A DNA stretch of 64,000 bases, taken from the NCBI GenBank assembly GCA_037957365.1, contig JARHVA010003524.1, forward strand, positions 1,872,501 to 1,936,500, written 5' to 3'. Position numbers and translations under genes: made by a program. The notes below the pieces were generated by a model. It saw nothing but the letters and a program-made list of their open reading frames with translations, was not told where the DNA came from and ran no database searches. Shown here in pieces: positions 1-10,330 of this stretch (its first letter is position 1; each line of letters opens with the position of its first letter). The stretch is from Torreya grandis. Its lineage: Eukaryota > Streptophyta > Pinopsida > Cupressales > Taxaceae.

Positions 1-103
1 TAATAATCTGTTACAATGTAGTCAATTTCATACACAAACAAGTATATATTGATATTTTTTAGGCTTCCACCTTATTTTTATTTATCATGCACTATATTTC
101 AAT
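1..103. repeat. Direct repeat copy 1 (partner at 966-1065)
   Basis: About 100 bases, including the stretch reading ttacaatgtagtcaatttca, recur with few changes about 965 bases downstream, just before the integrase remnant that begins near 1060. The copies diverge sharply after their shared end. This could be a local tandem duplication or the edges of an older insertion; the intervening 860 bases hold no recognisable gene. Confidence 0.7.
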
Positions 104-965
104 ATATAACATGTAATTTATTATATTATACATTCATGATAGTTGGAGGATGTAATGTCTGTTAATTTAAAACTATAAAAAGGATGACTATGTACATTTC
201 TTTTCTCATGCATTTTTGGTAGTAATGACATTGTTTTCATCATGTATTTCTGGTGTTAATCATAAAGCACATGAGCATTTTAAGCATGTATAGCATGTTA
301 TATATCACCCTTGTATCACAATTCTTAGTATTTTGGGATTAACTCAATTACAATGCAAACATGTATTTGTATTAGGTAGTGTAACACCTTATAAGTCACT
401 ATAATATCACAATACATGAGCATGATGTTGACTTAGTGTCCAAGAATTGTAAATGTCGTAAATATTTGAATGCATAAGAATTATAACAACCCTATGCATT
501 TATACTAGCCTTATTCAACATCCTGATGTGGAACGAAGAATGGTTTGTAACCTTATTCCATTTTTCATATAGAAGACATTTTAAAGTCAAAACAGGTAGT
601 TAGTTTTGTAACCAAACATAGTCAAAGATCAAGAACATGGTCTTAGGTGTCACTCATCATCCCCAACATGGTGGCACTACTAGTGTTCAATCAAAAAAAC
701 CCCAAGGTGGAGATATCCAACTGTGCTTTGAATGTTGACATATCACCATATGATGTTGTTTTACATTTTTTCCTAGGGAAGAAGGTCAAGATTGCAGTTT
801 ATTTATGTGCACCTATAGTTGGTTGTTCTAGTTTATTTGGCCCATGGGGTTGTTTATAGGAACTTTAGCCTCAATTAAATAAGCATATACATGATGTAAT
901 TTTTTTCCCCAGTCAATAAAAGTTATGATTTTTTCTTTTGTATATGTGTGTGTCAATATACAAAA
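104..965. other. AT-rich stretch without recognisable gene
   Basis: Non-coding looking DNA between two copies of a 100-base direct repeat. The longest open frame here (647-859, 70 codons) matches no family I know and has no supporting context, so I do not call it a gene. Confidence 0.5.
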
Positions 966-1065
966 ATAATACTTTGTTACAATGTAGTCAATTTCATACA
1001 CAAAAGAGTATATATTGATAAGTTTTTGGGATTCCACCTTATTTTTATTTATCGTGTGTTATATT
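966..1065. repeat. Direct repeat copy 2 (partner at 1-103)
   Basis: Second copy of the 100-base repeat that opens the window. It directly abuts the first recognisable integrase codons (CKKTSDATNIANLL). Confidence 0.7.
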
Positions 1066-2042
1066 GCAAGAAGACAAGTGATGCTACAAATATTGCTAAT
1101 TTATTGTTTAAAGAAGTGGTAACTTACATGGAATTCCTAGAAGCATTGTTTCTGGCAAGGATACAAAGTTTGTTGGAGATTTTTAGAGAACACTTTGGAA
1201 GAAGTTGGGAATTACATTAAATTTTAGTTTAGCTTACCATCCCCAAAATGATGGTGAGCTTGAAGTTGTTAGTAAAAGGTTAAGGAATCTAATAAGATGT
1301 TTGGTAGGTGACAATCCAAAGCAATAGAATCAGGTGTTATCCCATGCTAAATTTGCATGCAATGATTCATCTAATAGGAGTACAGGTTTCAATCCACTTC
1401 AGATTGTTTATGGGATAAATTCAAGAGGTGTTTATGAGCTTCGACATTTGGGTAAGCAAGAGAAGATGAATGATGAAGGTGAATACTTTTCTACATCCAT
1501 GTAAGAGCTACATGAGCAAGTCAAAAAATAGTTGGAGTTGATTGGTATTAAGTACAAAGAAGATACATATAAAAGAAGGAAATAAGTGAACTTTCAGGTA
1601 GGATATTTGGTTTTAGCACACCTTAGAAAGGAGAGGTTTCCTAAAGGTGAATAGAATAAACTAAAATTGAAGAAGATAGGACCTTGTGAGGTCTTGAGAA
1701 TTTTTTTTCTAATGCCTATGAACTAGAACTCCCATCTGATATTGTGATCTCACCTATTTTCAATGTAGAAAACCTATATCCTTATAAAGCATAAGAAGAC
1801 ACAACAAAAAAATTTGAAGGTGATGATAAACAGTTCATTGATTGGGAACAACAGTTACCCAAGGCATAAAAAGATGAACTAGAAGTTATTTTGGAAAAAC
1901 AAGTTGTCAAAAAACTAGAGGTAACAGGGACTTCAAATATTTAGTCAAGTGGATGAGTCATCTTCTTGAATATGTTTCTTCGTTGACTCCATCAGAAATA
2001 GTTTAGTATGTAACTACCTTTGAAGACCTCATGAACAGGAGC
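1060..2042 (+). pseudogene. Ty3/gypsy chromovirus integrase and chromodomain remnant
   Basis: This is the 3' end of a decayed Ty3/gypsy pol gene. Integrase inserts retrotransposon cDNA, and the C-terminal chromodomain guides it to chromatin. In order I read an integrase core stretch CKKTSDATNIANLLFKEVV, then after a frameshift SLAYHPQNDGELEVVSKRL (the conserved HPQxDGxxE block) and STGFNPLQIVYG. Next come the GPF/Y-type region (QVGYLVLAHLRKERFPKG and KLKKIGPCEVLR), SPIFNVENLYPY, and a chromodomain-like segment ILEKQVVKK followed in another frame by FKYLVKWMSH and a terminal EDLMNRSS. Several stops and at least three frameshifts show it is dead. Upstream gag, protease, RT and RNase H are absent or outside the window. 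A purine-rich tract and possible 3' LTR lie about 260 bases downstream. Confidence 0.85.
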
Positions 2043-2320
2043 TCGTGAATGCTTTTGTGATCAAGAATATTAATGTAGGAACATTAGCTATTAGTTATTT
2101 ATTTTTGCAAATTTTGGTTTTGTATAGGTTTAGGATGTCATAGCTTGTCTATTAGAAGTTTTTCCATACTTCACTTTGCTTTGTTTTGATTATTTTGGTT
2201 TTTTTTTCAAGTTTCCTGTCAAAATTAGAAATTTTAAAATTATTTAACATATTTTAGGAGATTTTCTCATCTCTTAATGCTTGGTTTGGTCATGATCATT
2301 CATGGAGGGGTCAAGGAATA

Positions 2321-2706
2321 TGTTATGACATATCTTGAATAGTTCTAATGTCTTAACTCATAACTGACCATGTTAAACTCAATTAAGGTTAAGATTTAGG
2401 TTGAGTTTACTTAGTTAAATAGTTGAGTTTGAAACGAAGGATAGAGAATAAGGAGAGAGAGGAATACATGATAAGGAGGAGAAAAACAAGTAAGGAAGAT
2501 CAAGAACACTAAGATTCTAATGAAAAAGAAGTCTAAAAATAACATCTTTGACAACACTGTTGTAACACATTTTACACCCATAAAACATGAAAGAATGCCT
2601 TATTGAGTTTCATTATTCAATTTCAAGTTTATATTATGTGTAATTGAATGTATTTGTTTCTTTGAAATCATTTTATTTCTTTGGAATGGTGTTCATTCAT
2701 GTTACA
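2321..2706 (+). repeat. Candidate 3' LTR of the chromovirus remnant
   Basis: A polypurine-like tract (catggaggggtcaaggaa) just upstream is followed by TGTTATGACATA, the kind of TG start seen after a PPT. The end at ...ATGTTACA is a guess based on the TG...CA rule and a typical length of a few hundred bases. No second copy is in the window, so both ends are unconfirmed. Confidence 0.4.
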
Positions 2707-3330
2707 GGTCTGAAGATACAAGTACATGTTTCCTACAATAAAAAAAGTGTTTCTATAGTCAAGAAAAGTTAATTTTCATCATGTTTTGAGTTTGGCTAAG
2801 GTGTCAAAGTGTGTGACAGAGTAAGATATATGTGTGAAGCATCCATTTCAATAAAAAAATATTCTAAAACAGTTCATAGAAATTTCTATAGAATTTATGC
2901 TCACCACTTGTACATAATCAAATAACCCTAAAATAGGGTTTTAGAGCACTAAAATCGTCATATTTAAAAAATGAACTTGTCAAAACTCATGAAAATTTGT
3001 GGAAAGGTGTGCTAGGATGCATGCTAAGTGTTGAAAGTGGTTTCAATTTTTTTGGTAATCTATATTGAAATATATTCAAGCTTCTCAATCTGTAGGCCTA
3101 AAATCCCTGTTTCCTCATTTTCTTGCATTTTCAAATTGAATCAAAGGTATAGCCCAACATGGTGGATTGACACAACATCTAATGAAAATAGAAGAGGTTA
3201 ATAAATAATAAATACTCCTTGTTAGTTTAAAAATAAGGTTGTATTCCTAATCTTCCTTAACGCCTACATCAAATTTTAAGCTTATGAGTTAACATCTCCT
3301 CCTCCTCCATTAGTTTCTATCGAGTCAGAT
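2707..3330. other. Intergenic AT-rich DNA
   Basis: No open frame, repeat or family match that I can recognise between the candidate chromovirus LTR and the copia remnant. Confidence 0.5.
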
Positions 3331-3334
3331 GTAA

Positions 3335-5175
3335 CTTAAAATGTCTCTTATGAAGAACAAGACAATTTAAATGAATTACATTTTAAGAGTCACTATAGTT
3401 TGTATGATGAGTCACAAGGGGCATATCCAATTTCTCCACCACCACCAAAACATATTGTTCCACAACTAGTGTCATAAGTCATTTATAATGCATCCACACA
3501 ATGTTAACCAAAATGGGTTCATATAATTCATAAAAAGGTTGGTGATTGGGTAGGCGATCATAAATATCCACATAGTACTAGATCATAACATCAGTTTGGT
3601 GTTGCACATTTGGCATAGTTTTTAGTGAGTCGGTATCTAGAAACGTATCATGATGTTTCTAAACATCCAAAATGTTAGTCAACTATTGCAGAAGAAATTT
3701 ATTCTCTTAAGAATATTCAACTTAGGACTTGGTTTCAATTCTAAAAGGAATAAAAATAACCAAGTGAAAGTGAATGTACCACACTAAGTATGTAGTCAAT
3801 GAGTCCATTGATAACTATAAATATAGGCTTGTAGCAAAAGGTTTTTCACGTATTGAAGGTGTTGATTACCTTGAAACTTTTGCTCCAGTTTTAGAGATAA
3901 ATTACACCAAGCTAGTACTCTCCATAGATGTAACATAGGGATGAAAAGTCCATTAGATGGGCATCAAAAATTCTTTCTTGCATGGAGACATTTATGAAGG
4001 AGTCTACATGTCCTAACCTCCAGGATCTATAATAACAAGAACTCCAATTAAATTACAAATTAAAAATGTTTTTGTATAGATTGAAATAGTATCATGAATA
4101 TTGGTATAAAAAGAATGACATGTTTCTAATCAACTCATGTTTTAAATAGATTCTCTCTAGCCCCACAATATACATAAGTAAAGTAGACAAGCAACTCTTA
4201 TTTTTGATCTTCTATGTCGATGACTTAATCATTACAAGGAGTTCCACCAGGTAGATTCATGATGTAAGAGCATGGTCAATAATTACTTTGATACGTCTGA
4301 CTCGGGATTCTTACATTTTTTCCTTGGTCTTCATATTTCACAATTTGAGAAAGGAATTTTTGTTAATCAATCCAAGTATCCTCAAGACATCCTCCATCGC
4401 TTCAACATGGAAGACTGTAAGCCTACATCAAATCCTTTTCAATCTAGAGTCAATATTTTTCAAAGTGTTATTATCCTTCAATTCAGGGTACACTTTATAG
4501 GCAATTGGTGGGAAGTCTTCTATACTTGACTCATACTTGTGTTAATATTTCTTTTGTTGTGAACCTCGTGTAATGCTGATATCAAGGCCCTAATATTAGC
4601 CATTGGAAAGATGCAAAACAAATTCCAAGGTATCTTCATGTTACTATTAATTATGGAATTGAGTATAGATTATGAGGGAAAGCTTCAATTGTTGCTTAAA
4701 CTTTTGGTGGTAAAACAGTAGTTGTAGGTTACACAAATAGTGATTGGGTAAGAGATATTGATGACCACAAGTTGATTGTAGGATATATTTATCATCTTGG
4801 GCGTGACTTGGTCATGCAAAGAGTCAACTATTGATTTAATATGGAGGTTGAGTATAGTGGAGTTGTCACCACTTGTTATGAGTCAGTTTGGTTACAACAC
4901 ATATTAAGTTCAGATTTTTGTAGGCCTGACCTACAATGCTTTGGTGTGATAATTAGAGTGTTGTCCACATATCTCACAAACCAGTGGAGAACCAATGCAT
5001 AAAGCACATTCAAATGCATATGCATTATATTTAGGTGCTAGGACATGATAAGGTCATTGATCTTAAGTATTACCAAACAGATGATTAGGTTGAGACATTT
5101 TCATAAAGCCTTTGCTTGAGTTTAGATATTTTCAACTCAAGTAACTTTTGGGAGTGAAAGAAGTTATTGTCAAGG
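3335..5175 (+). pseudogene. Ty1/copia reverse transcriptase and RNase H remnant
   Basis: The C-terminal half of a copia polyprotein, heavily decayed. Reverse transcriptase blocks appear in order but in shifting frames: LVAKGFSRIEGVDYLETFAP near 3835, a FLHGDIYEGVYM block near 3970, and the catalytic FYVDDLIIT near 4210, in which the YVDD metal-binding pair is still readable. Then come FLHFFLGLHISQFEKGIFVN and SKYPQDILHRFNMEDCKPTS near 4310-4430. RNase H blocks follow: VVGYTNSDWVRDIDDHK near 4725 and an EYSGVVTTCYESVWLQHIL block near 4850. The end of pol is visible as a decayed form of the usual 'DQVADIFTKPL' motif near 5085. A PPT-like tcaagggggaa closes it near 5172. Gag, protease and integrase are not seen. 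Many stops and frameshifts rule out function. Confidence 0.85.
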
Positions 5176-5537
5176 GGGAATAGTTCAATGACTACTCCAT
5201 CCTCCCCTTTTTCAAAAGTGCATCTTAATGGGGTTGTTATTATATTTAATAACATATAATTTTATTCAACATGGTTAAAAAAAAAATTCTATTTTTTAAA
5301 TACACAACATCATGATAACATTCATAATCGCGTACACCTTTGTATGGCTTAAGATGCACTTGTAATATTTATTGGTAATATAATTATTGAATAAACATTA
5401 ATTAGTGGACACTTATCCATGACCCATTAGTAGAGAAGATTATCACTTAGGTATTTACTTAATTGACTTCTCTCAATAATTGGTAAGACTTTATTCTACA
5501 AATAACTACTCTCCAAAACCCTAACTCAAACCTTAGC

Positions 5538-5582
<45 letters not shown>

Positions 5583-6405
5583 GGTGAGGTACAATGTAGA
5601 TGAGATTTGTCATTATCATATTAGTGAATTTAGGTCAGAACTCTTAATCTAAAGAGGTAGTAATGCTACTTGAATAAATATGTATTATCTTATTTTAAAC
5701 TTTCATATATTTATATGTTGTATGTATTATGGGCATTTCTCTTAAGATAGCTACAATTATTATGATACTGTTTCAATAATTAAGTGGTAATAACTTATTA
5801 GTTGATTGAAAGTGTAAGTGGACATCTAATAATATGCAAAGTTGTTAATGTATTAAATTTAATGTTCATGGTTGTTGACCCATTTGTGGAATGTAATAGA
5901 TATAAATTATATTTTATCACTAATTTATTAAAAAATATGAACTCTTTGTAATATTTTACTTCTTGAAAATAATGTAATTTATTTTTTCAAAAATTTACAT
6001 GTAGAGCATGATATGTATAATTTTAAATGTGTTGAAATGGACATATACATTTAATCTCACTTCATATAATATAACATTAATAGTTTTTCTAAAGGTGCAA
6101 GTTACCCCAGAAGGGATGGCATAATTTTTATTTTTGGTAAAGCAAGGTCTTGTAAAGTGAAAGAGTATAAATTGATAGTTGTACCTCAATTGAAACCCAC
6201 GAATGTTTACCCTGTATCATATTTTGTGAATGAAGTTTCAAACAATAATAATATAATATTTTTGGGGGAGATGATGGTGAAAAATGAGGTTGTGTTCTTT
6301 CATATGGTAATGAGCTATCTGGGGAGGAGAAATTTTATTTCACACAGAATATTCAATAATGACACAGTGTTGGGAAAGAGCAAGGCCATTTAAAGCATGC
6401 AAGCA
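5176..6405. other. AT-rich non-coding stretch after the copia remnant
   Basis: This should contain the copia 3' LTR, but I cannot place its ends because no second copy is present. A short hairpin (TGTTATTA/TAATAACA) lies near 5235. A 78-codon open frame at 6157-6393 has no recognised family. Confidence 0.4.
5540..5579. repeat. (AT)n microsatellite
   Basis: About 40 bases of uninterrupted AT dinucleotides. Confidence 0.95.
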
Positions 6406-6470
6406 ATTAAATATTTTAAGGTGTGATATGTGGTGATGGTAAAGGACAATGACTGGGTATTTCAGGGGAT
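6406..6470 (+). repeat. Dispersed repeat copy A (family with 6625-6775 and 9778-9905)
   Basis: Reads aaatattttaaggtgtgata, then ggtgatggtaaaggacaatgac and gtatttcaggggat. The same succession, with scattered substitutions, appears reverse-complemented at 6680-6770 and in direct orientation from 9778. Copies A and B form an inverted pair around an AT-rich core. Confidence 0.6.
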
Positions 6471-6474
6471 GGAC

Positions 6475-6622
6475 TTGAAGAAGCCTAAATAAATACACGT
6501 ACGATCCTTTGTATCATGTAACTTTTATAAAATATAAAATATTTTATATAATAAACTATAAAATAATATATATTTTGTATACTATTTAATATAATATATA
6601 ATAATAAATTAATAGTATAATC
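6475..6622. other. AT-rich core between inverted repeat copies A and B
   Basis: Almost pure A/T with many short palindromes of ATAT type. It could form secondary structure. No coding content. Confidence 0.5.
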
Positions 6623-6624
6623 GG

Positions 6625-6775
6625 TGCACGCTGTGTAAATCCACTATCTGCCTTGAATCTGGGTTCAGTGTACAATATGGGCCCTCTCATATATGATATC
6701 ACTTGAAATACCTTGTCATTGCCCCTCGCCATCACCGCCCAACTCACCTTGAAATATTTTGCCACTCACTCTGAA
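6625..6775 (-). repeat. Dispersed repeat copy B, inverted
   Basis: Its reverse complement aligns over about 130 bases with 9778-9905, sharing the blocks ggcaatgac/ggcaatgat, gagagggcc, and cagattcaaggca/tagattcaaggca. I estimate three quarters identity by eye. Confidence 0.75.
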
Positions 6776-9440
6776 TCTAAAGGTATCCTCCTTGTAAAAC
6801 TCATTTCTACGTCGTATGAAGAAACACACAAATTCATTTTACACTGTCAACTCCAAAAGAAAATATAAAATTATTCTTACTTAAACCTTCATGCATAAGA
6901 GGTGAGAGGTGGTCATCAATCATGGGTTTTGAGTGAGTTATGATCATTTATTTACACTCTTTCACTTTATAGCATCTTATTTTACGAAAATTGAAAATTA
7001 CATCCTTTCCGACTTAACTTACAACTATGTAACAAAGCTTAATAGGATATTTATGTATTTGGTCAATTTTGTTGATAATATTATTTCATGGTGAGATGAT
7101 TATTGGTAACAATAATATGGTACAATTATTTGATTAAATGGATCCTCTAGAAATTACTTTAGTAATATATGGTTGTAATTGAATCTGGTCGTAATGTACA
7201 CTTCACATCCACATATATATAAGGAATATTGATGCAGGAGCATCAAGAATATCTCAATGTAAATATGTAAATAAGTACATTTATTATGTAATAAGTCTTG
7301 TTAAGTCCTAAGGGTGTCTTGAAGTGCATCATTTGTCCTAGAATAGGTTAATTTAGAGTTTCTCTCCAAAATCATATTTGAATTATGGAAGGTTGTAAGC
7401 CCTTGTTAATGGCATAGACTTATGTAATGACCTTAGAAGGTCATTACTATGTTGTAAAAGGCTTATTTACTCATGTAAATATGACCAACACCTTATCACC
7501 TTCTAAAAAGGTGATCTCCTACGTTGGAAAGGCTAAAGGGAGGAATGGTTAAGTTGAACTTGAGATAATCTTGGGTATATACTCGTCTTATACTATGTTT
7601 ATAAGTTGGTTGAGAAGGTGATAATCCTTGTGCCACTTAGTGAGAAACCTAATAAAGCAAGAAAACATGAATATAGGTCAAGGCATGCAGTCTTGGTATG
7701 TAGAGGAGGAATAGAAAGAAACAAGATTTTTGGTCTTATACATGACAGTCTATAGGACTGTGTAGTGTTTATGAATTTTGATCAATAAAAGAGATTCATG
7801 ACAGATTGTCATTAGTTTAAGAGGTTTGAAAGTATGTTTCTTATTTGAATAGAGAAAGGAAGTTCTCGAGGAAAAGAAAACAATCAGGTCGGGTAAAGGA
7901 TAATAAAGGTCTGTACTTAGAGAAAAGCTCTGTAAATGAAGGTCTACCATAAAGATTAGCAGGGGTGTATGTAAAAAATTTGATATTCCATAAATGGTAA
8001 AAGGATTTTGATGATTATTGAGGTGTTATCCTATTCCTTGATTATGCAAGTTCATCTGATGGTTATTTTATCTTAATTCATACTTTGTAAGGATTTTTGG
8101 ATTACTAACCCTCTGAAACAGAGTATTTGACAATACAGTCAATGTATAAAGGCATATTTCTACGTGTTTCTTGTTGTATGAAAGTGATAGAATATTGGAG
8201 AGTGTTAAATAAAATTTTATATGCCTTGAATGAGTGCAATAGAAACTTTGAAGAGCTTAAAATCTTGAGAAATTATCAAAACATATGCTCTCAGGTCTAA
8301 AAATTCATGCATAGTTGTGACAGTCATAAGAATGAGGTTTTTATTCATATTTTGTGTATGATTTGAGGATTATAATAGATGACAGTTTCATGAACTTGTG
8401 TAGGTCCCAATACAAGTGGAAGAAGTCTTTGGTTTTCCATAAACCCTGAGTTACATTCAATTAAGCTCTCAGCATGTGCAAAATCAGAACTAGGGTACGC
8501 TTGAAAAAAATGATTGTATCGTGAAAGTTAACCAATAAAAAAATATAAAAATTGGACAGTAGGTGTGCCTTGGAGTTAGGAATCCAATGACTCCAGTTAG
8601 AGCTTGATTGGTTGGATATCAAGGGATTTATATCCAAAATACAGGTCAACAGTCTTTAATTAGACCTTCTTGACAAGGTGTAGGTCTGCATTTGGAGATT
8701 TTCTTGAGATTGGTAAGTCTAAATCTTCTGAAATTATATACACACCTACTATAAGTAATTATAAACATGATCCATTCAGTTTGAAGGTATAAAATTGATT
8801 AAATATAGAGTTATTCATGACTAAGTCAAACAGGGCAAGTGGTAAGACTTAGAGCAGAGTTAAGACAATTGTTTGGGTTTGCTCTCTTAATCCTGAGAAG
8901 GTATATGGTGTTTGTTGGATTGTATGATGTTTGATAAGGATAGAGATATTTAGTGAGACTCTAAACATGTTTGAGTAGTTTAAATTGTGATTAAAATATC
9001 AAGAACAAGTGGAATAAGCCTAGTTCAAAAGTCTAGAGCACTGTCATACATAGAGACAAAATTCTATAAGGTTTCCATAAGAGATTGATCAAAGTTTGTA
9101 TAAGACTTAAGAGAGGAAAGTTGAATGAATAGAGATTCCTGTCTAAGCCTTGAATAAGGTCATTGGTCTCGCTAAGACCAATATGAAAGAATAATCTTTT
9201 GATAAGACCAAAGGTATGTAGACCTAGTGGATAAAAAAAGTAGTAGACCTACAAGAGACCTATTGATAAAGACCTAACAAAGGTCTAGTTGATAAGTTTG
9301 ATATATATGAGGTAAAGACAAAGTAATAAGGAACCATATAGTCAGATCAAGCACAAATGACATAGAGATAGAGGGTAGTGGGCTAATTATAACAAATTAG
9401 GCTTAACGGAATCAAAATTATTTCTTCAATAAGTGAATGC
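6776..9440. other. Non-coding stretch rich in 'aggtct/gacct' words, with hairpins
   Basis: About 2.7 kb without any ORF or domain I recognise. The text is full of recurring agacct/aggtct words, a style also seen at 26.1-28.8 kb, so it may be old LTR or untranslated retrotransposon sequence. Two tight hairpins occur at 7424-7447 and 7495-7515, and a third match to the second stem (gagaaggtgataat) near 7610. Confidence 0.4.
7424..7447. repeat. Perfect 11-bp stem hairpin
   Basis: GTAATGACCTT, a two-base AG loop, then AAGGTCATTAC. The arms are perfectly complementary. It sits 47 bases before a second 8-bp stem hairpin at 7495-7515 (ATCACCTT/AAGGTGAT). Confidence 0.9.
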
Positions 9441-9472
9441 AAGTTGTAATGTTGACATCAAATATTTATTTT

Positions 9473-9609
9473 TTATATTACACCTTAATTTGCTAAAATG
9501 AATCAAATATTAGTTTTGATCCTTTTGAAGTGTAAATCTTATATTTTTTACTAAATTTTATCTGCTAAAATAAATTAAATATTTTTTGATTTTTGTGAAG
9601 TGTACATCC
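9473..9609 (+). repeat. Imperfect tandem duplication, 60-72 bases
   Basis: Two successive copies share tgctaaaat(g/a)aat(c/t)aaatatt and gaagtgta(a/c)atc. Small indels separate them. Confidence 0.65.
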
Positions 9610-9777
9610 TTTGATTAAAATACCATCTTTAGATTATTATAAAATCACTTTTAACAAGTATAAAGTTGTCTGATCTATCTAACATGCAAGTTCATAATGT
9701 CAATTAGTTTAAAGACCAATGTCAAAAGGGATGTAAGTTTCTATTTTCATAAAACAACATTTTATATAATTGGTGAA

Positions 9778-9905
9778 AGATTTAAAGGTGAGGTGGGTGT
9801 TGATGGTGAGGGGCAATGATAATTATTTAAGGTGATATCAAACACGAGAGGGCCTATATCGTACACCAAACCTAGATTCAAGGCAATGAGTAAATTCACA
9901 TGGCT
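9778..9905 (+). repeat. Dispersed repeat copy C
   Basis: Direct-orientation partner of copy A and inverted partner of copy B, about 3.1 kb from B. An unrecognised minus-strand open frame (9762-10049, 95 codons) covers it. The frame is not conserved in the other copies, so I treat it as chance. Confidence 0.7.
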
Positions 9906-10079
9906 TGCATCTATTACAAAGGGATTTGCAACTTGCAACGTGGTGGCATATTTAATTGACAATTTTCTATTGTCAAGGGTGGGTGAAGATATCATGAGTG
10001 TTGATTTGATTGTGGAATGACTCCAAATCCAATGTACCGCTTGAATCAATATTACAATATAACTGACATGGAATGTTCA

Positions 10080-10330
10080 AGGCATTAAGGTTCTAGAATC
10101 TATATTTATATATACTAAGTATAAATATAATAAAAATCTTATAATAGTAAATAATTATATTATATATTTATAATTATAAATATTATTAAAATATATAAAT
10201 TATTATTACTTATATATACTAATATACATTATTATACATAATTTTATATAATACATTATATAAATATTATTATTAAATAATATTTTGTAATTTATATATT
10301 AACTTAATATATATATGATTGAAAAACACT
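10080..10330. other. Very AT-rich spacer
   Basis: Nearly pure A/T with repeated tata/atta words, next to the 3' end of the LINE pseudogene. It may include the LINE tail, but no clear poly(T) is visible. Confidence 0.5.

Noticed and set aside
6157..6393. 78-codon open frame
   Set aside because: No family match and flanked by repeat copies; most likely chance.
9762..10049. 95-codon minus-strand open frame
   Set aside because: It overlaps the dispersed repeat, the frame is not kept in the other repeat copies, and no family is recognisable.
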